Shown here piece by piece: positions 60,225-64,000 of a stretch of 64,000 nt of DNA (position 1 is the first letter of the stretch; every line of letters starts with the position of its first letter). A model generated the notes under the pieces. It was not told the origin of the DNA, ran no database searches, and was given only the letters and a program-made list of their open reading frames with translations. Source of the stretch: Anaeramoeba flamelloides (lineage: Eukaryota > Metamonada > Anaeramoebidae). The DNA lies in contig JANTQA010000021.1 of NCBI GenBank assembly GCA_027625915.1, forward strand, positions 2,790,001-2,854,000. The letters are read 5' to 3'. A program made the translations under genes and the position numbers.

Positions 60225-60985
60225 AGGTAGGAGTTTAGAGTTCCTCTTGTTTGCCGTTAGGTTTTTTTTAATTTGAGAAATAAAACGAAAATTTATTTAA
60301 TTTTCGGGTTATTTCTTAAATTAAAAAAAAACCTAGGCACTTCACATTAGGTTTTTCAGAATTCAAAAGAATCGAGTTAAATCAAAGATTTTACTCTATT
60401 CTTTTGAATTCTGGAAAACCGTAGTTAGCTTTTCTTGAGTTTTCTGTTTATTAGTGATGTGTTCTAGGTTTTTTTTTTGAGGTTTTCTATTTTATTTGTG
60501 AAGTGTTCTAGGTTTTTTTTACTTTAGAAATAAACCGAAATTTTTTTAAAATTTTCTGTTTATTTCTAAAATAAAAACAACCTAACGAAAATCTATTGAT
60601 TTTCCTAATAAATAGAAAACTCAAAAAAACCTAACGAAAATCAATAGATTTTACTAATAAAACAGAAAATCTCAAGAAAAACTAGGCACTTGACGGCATT
60701 TCCGTTAGGTTTTTTTTTGATTTGAGAAATAAAAAGAAATTCTCAAAAATTTTCCGTTTATTTCTAAAATTTTGGAAAACCGCCGTTAGGTTTTCTTGAG
60801 TTTTCTGTTTATTAGTGAAGTTTTCAAGGTTTTTTTGAGGGTTTCTATTTTATTTCGAAAATTGTTTGTACTTTAGAAATAAATAGAAAACTCAAAAAAA
60901 CATAAAGAAAATCGATAGATTTCACAAATAAAATAGAATGTCCTCAAGAAGACCTAGTCACTCTACGGTACTTTCGAAATTCGTA
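60225..60985. mobile_element. foldback-like cluster of nested hairpins
   Basis: About 760 bp built from repeated and inverted modules: CCGTTAGGTTTTTTT, TTTGAGAAATAAA…GAAAATT, CTTGAGTTTTCTGTTTATTA, CTAGGCACTTGACGG and an ATTCAAAAGAAT…ATTCTTTTGAAT palindrome. Each recurs in direct and inverted orientation, giving at least four adjacent hairpins. A related fragment is at 4430-4670. No coding frame. Confidence 0.75.
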
Positions 60986-62645
60986 AACTTAAATTTAGAC
61001 TTTTTTTAAAAGATTCAAACATAATTTTATTATCTACTAGAGAGAATAAAGATATTGAATTTTGTTTATTAATAATATTAAAAATATTATAATTATTTAA
61101 AATTATTAAAAAATTATTTTTTTTTAATTCAGAAATCCACATTGTACATTTTTTTTCATAGGCTGGGTAGTTCCAGAGAATATTCTTTATTTATTATTAA
61201 GATTATCGAAGAAGCTTAAATTACAATCCTGTAATTCCAAAACTTAAATTCCCTTTTTGGGAAATACAACTATCAAAAGATAGATCAATTACCTATTGAT
61301 TAAAGAAAATCATTTCAGACAATCTAGATTTTAAATTAATTCATCAAGATTTATTTTTTTTAAATTTATTCTGAAATAAACTATATTTCAAAATAATTCG
61401 CCAATTAAAAATCAAATTTTGAAAATTGTTTTTTTTTATAAATTGAAGCAATCTATTATAATAAAAAATTTACTATTTTAATACTCCGTTCTATCGACTA
61501 GAAATATTTATTTTTCATCTAAAAAAAAATATAATAAAGTAAAAAAAAATAAATAAAAAATTGGGGTATTTATTATGAAATTTAGTTTATTAATCTCTCA
61601 TTTCAATAGGAAGGAAATACATATAAAAAATGATCAATATTTTCTATGATTGTCTTAATGTTGAAATTTTTAGAGGAAAAAAATGATTTGAATTTTTTTT
61701 TTATTATAAAGTAATATCTATCAAAGTAATCAGTATAATTTTAAATTTAAAAATTGTTGAACTTGATGAATAATTTAAATATATATAAGTTGTAAATAAA
61801 GAATTTTGTTTTTTTTTTATCAAATGTTTTTTTTTTTTTTTGGGATCTAGTTAGTACTTTCGGTAACCGAACTATATCAGGATTTTAACAAAGGTTTAAT
61901 TATTCTAAATTCTGATATATCTAATGATTATTTACTATTATTTGGAAAATCCATCTATTTTTCAAACAAACAGAAAATCTGATAAAATTAAACTCCATTT
62001 TTTTTTAGAATTCAATAACCTTTCATTATATATCTAGTGAGAAAAATTACATTTAAAAAACCAAAGAACAAACAATAAAATCAACTAGAATTAAGACGAT
62101 TTCATTTAACTAAAAATTGATTTTTTTAAATACGGTAGAGATGATTTTTTTAATATTTTTTTTGATTACAAATATATTTTTTTAACTGTAATTGAAATAT
62201 TTTCAATTTTAATTTTAGTCTTTTGTAAGGTAGAATTGATATGTTTCTATTTATGATACTATTTCAATAATACCCGAATTAATCCAAAAATTTGAATAAT
62301 TTGGAGTTATAGTTTCTAAATTGGAAATTTCGAATGATTTATGCAATTTGTAGGATATACAAAGGCTTAAAATCATTTAATTTTTAAATAATTCATCATT
62401 GAATTTTTTTAAGATATAATTTTATGTTATACTTCACAAGAGATTTTTTTAAAATTACATGTTGAATTTTATCTAAAAAAATACCTAAATAGTTAAAATT
62501 TTTTGAAATAAATGTTTTTTTATTCTTTATAAGTTTTTAAAAAAATGATGTAGCATTTCATATATTAAATTTAATTTTTGATTTAAATTAATTTTCATTT
62601 CATTTTATAATTACAATTAAATCATCTTTAAGCTTTTTTCATTTA
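60986..62645. other. gene-free AT-rich spacer
   Basis: No gene or repeat family recognised. Confidence 0.4.
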
Positions 62646-62970
62646 AGGTATTTCCAAAAAAGTGTGGCATTTTTTTTTTTACTTTTCATATAAAATAATC
62701 TTTTTTAGTGATGGTAATCATTAATCAACTATACCAAAACAAGTTTAACATTAATACCGATTGAATCAATGGCTTATGTATTTAATTCAATACTTGTTAG
62801 TTGAAATATTCCCAAAAAATGAAAAAAAAAATAGCACTTTTTTGGTTAAAGCAATGTACTACCAATTTCAATAAAAAACCGGAAATATGGAAAGGGAATA
62901 TTTGATTTTTTAAACATGAAAACGCAGTTATATGTTTTTAATTATATTGTAAAAATTCTTGAGATTATAC
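62646..62970. repeat. dispersed repeat L, copy 3
   Basis: The left edge GGTATTTCCAAAAAAGTGTG and the blocks ATTAATACCGATTGAATCAA and CCGGAAATATGGAAAGG match 46545-46857. The right edge is unclear. Confidence 0.6.
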
Positions 62971-63316
62971 AAGTTATGAAAACAATTTTTTCGATCAAAA
63001 AGAAAATAATAAACACCAATTTTCACCATAAAAAAATATCAAATAAAATCGAGATCATAAGTTTTAATATATTTTATTTATGCAATACAATACTAAGAAA
63101 CAAATTGAATTATTATCAAGAATCTATAAATGGTGGTTAATGATTTTATATATTTAAATCCTTTTTTGAAGAATGTGTTACATAAATATATTTTAAAAAT
63201 AAATTTGCCCCACATTATTGGAAATAACTTATTGATATCATGTACGAGTTTACTCTAAATTAATTCTTTAAATACAATCTAAATTCGACCCTTCTAAATT
63301 AATAAAGTTTCGTATG

Positions 63317-63650
63317 ATCTTTTAATCTAAAGATTAAAAAAAATATTTTTTTCAAAAATATGATTTTTTTTTATTAGTTTTCATTTTTTATTCTATTATA
63401 AATACCGAATTATCTCATTGTCTTTATAATGAGTGGTATTGATTTTATGTGAAAATATTACAATTGTTTGGTGTTATCAGTACAAAGTTCTAAAACTTGA
63501 CTTTTAATGAAAACACCTTTGAAAAAAGATCGCCTTAGGTAGATTTCTAATGGCTTTAATCTTGATTTTTTTTTGAAAAAACAAAACGAAAACACCATTT
63601 TTCACAAAAAAAAATATATTTGAAATCTTTAGATTAAAAGATCTAATTAA
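63317..63650. repeat. inverted-repeat element K
   Basis: GATCTTTTAATCTAAAGATT at the left is exactly complementary to AATCTTTAGATTAAAAGATC at the right. Further in, AT-rich arms continue the match. Only one copy is seen; a small MITE is likely. Confidence 0.6.
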
Positions 63651-63765
63651 CCTTTATCAATTGAAAAGGATGTTTTCTAAAATAAAAAGAAAAAAGGCAC
63701 TAATTTAAAAATAATTTATTCGTGGGTTTATTCTATTAAATATTAAATTTAAATTAATATTCTTT

Positions 63766-63960
63766 TTGAAAAATTTTTTTTTCAATTTTTTTTATATTGT
63801 TGTATTTTGTAAAAAAAAAATTGAAAAAACAAAACAAAGAAAAGGAAAATTAACAAAAGAAAAAAGTAAAAGAAAAAAGAAAAAGAAAAAGAAAAATCAA
63901 AAGAAAAATCAAAAGAAAAAAGGAAAAGGAAAAGGAAAAGGAAAGGTACTCTTAAAATAA
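63766..63960 (+). other. Lys-rich low-complexity purine tract near the window edge
   Basis: A 64-codon open frame without an ATG start that becomes pure Lys/Gly low complexity from AAAAGG-type repeats. It may be the edge of a gene beyond the window, but the sequence alone does not support a call. Confidence 0.3.
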
Positions 63961-64000
63961 TAAATGAAAGAATATAATCATCTGAAAAAAGTGTATTAAA

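Noticed and set aside
1-64000. tRNA, rRNA, CRISPR, telomeric repeats, LTR or virus-like elements
   Set aside because: No T-loop plus acceptor pairing, rRNA core motif, spaced repeat array, or reverse transcriptase or capsid-like frame was seen by eye. A tRNAscan-SE or Infernal run would be needed to exclude small RNAs.

Overview
The window looks like a gene-poor, strongly AT-rich nuclear segment of a unicellular eukaryote. About eight intact protein genes lie in 64 kb, separated by long homopolymer-rich spacers filled with short inverted-repeat elements. Genes use GT-AG introns and the standard code, and several proteins carry Q/N-, K- or E-rich low-complexity stretches. Gene content and spacing fit a free-living amoeboid protist; an Anaeramoeba-like organism is my best guess from general familiarity, but nothing seen here proves it. 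Dictyostelium is less likely because its genome is much more compact.

Layout. 1-9.6 kb: repeats, a degenerate Ras-like first exon (minus), and ribosomal protein eS6 (minus). 9.7-10.4 kb: a small PLAC8-family gene (plus) whose start codon seems to be split by an intron. 14.7-16.8 kb: a three-exon CDC25 phosphatase (minus). 20.7-22.0 kb: a Q/N-rich protein with clathrin-box-like motifs (minus). 24.5-25.7 kb: a VHS-GAT trafficking adaptor (minus). 26-33 kb: repeats and decayed coding islands. 33.1-33.7 kb: a predicted SLOG/Rossmann nucleotide-binding protein with an Arg-Gly tail (plus). 34.6-35.8 kb: a pogo-like transposon relic split by another element. 38.1-46.1 kb: a four-exon oxysterol-binding-protein-related gene (plus) with two introns swollen by repeats. 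48.5-50.1 kb: an element with inverted repeats of about 240 bp. 51.6-52.0 kb: a DUF3605-family gene (plus). 55.5-59.7 kb: a 1425-residue LRR plus PP2C-like protein (plus) whose phosphatase domain has lost key metal ligands. 60.2-61.0 kb: a foldback-like cluster of hairpins.

The genes do not form an operon or an obvious pathway. The ORP, the VHS-GAT adaptor and possibly the Q/N-rich protein all belong to membrane trafficking or lipid transfer. The most distinctive non-gene signal is a group of TA-flanked mariner-like MITEs. Their terminal repeats share an inner core but carry different tandem 17-18 bp doublets. Two pogo-like copies also give reciprocal filled and empty insertion sites for other elements. 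No retrovirus-like, Polinton-like, CRISPR, rRNA or tRNA feature was recognised.
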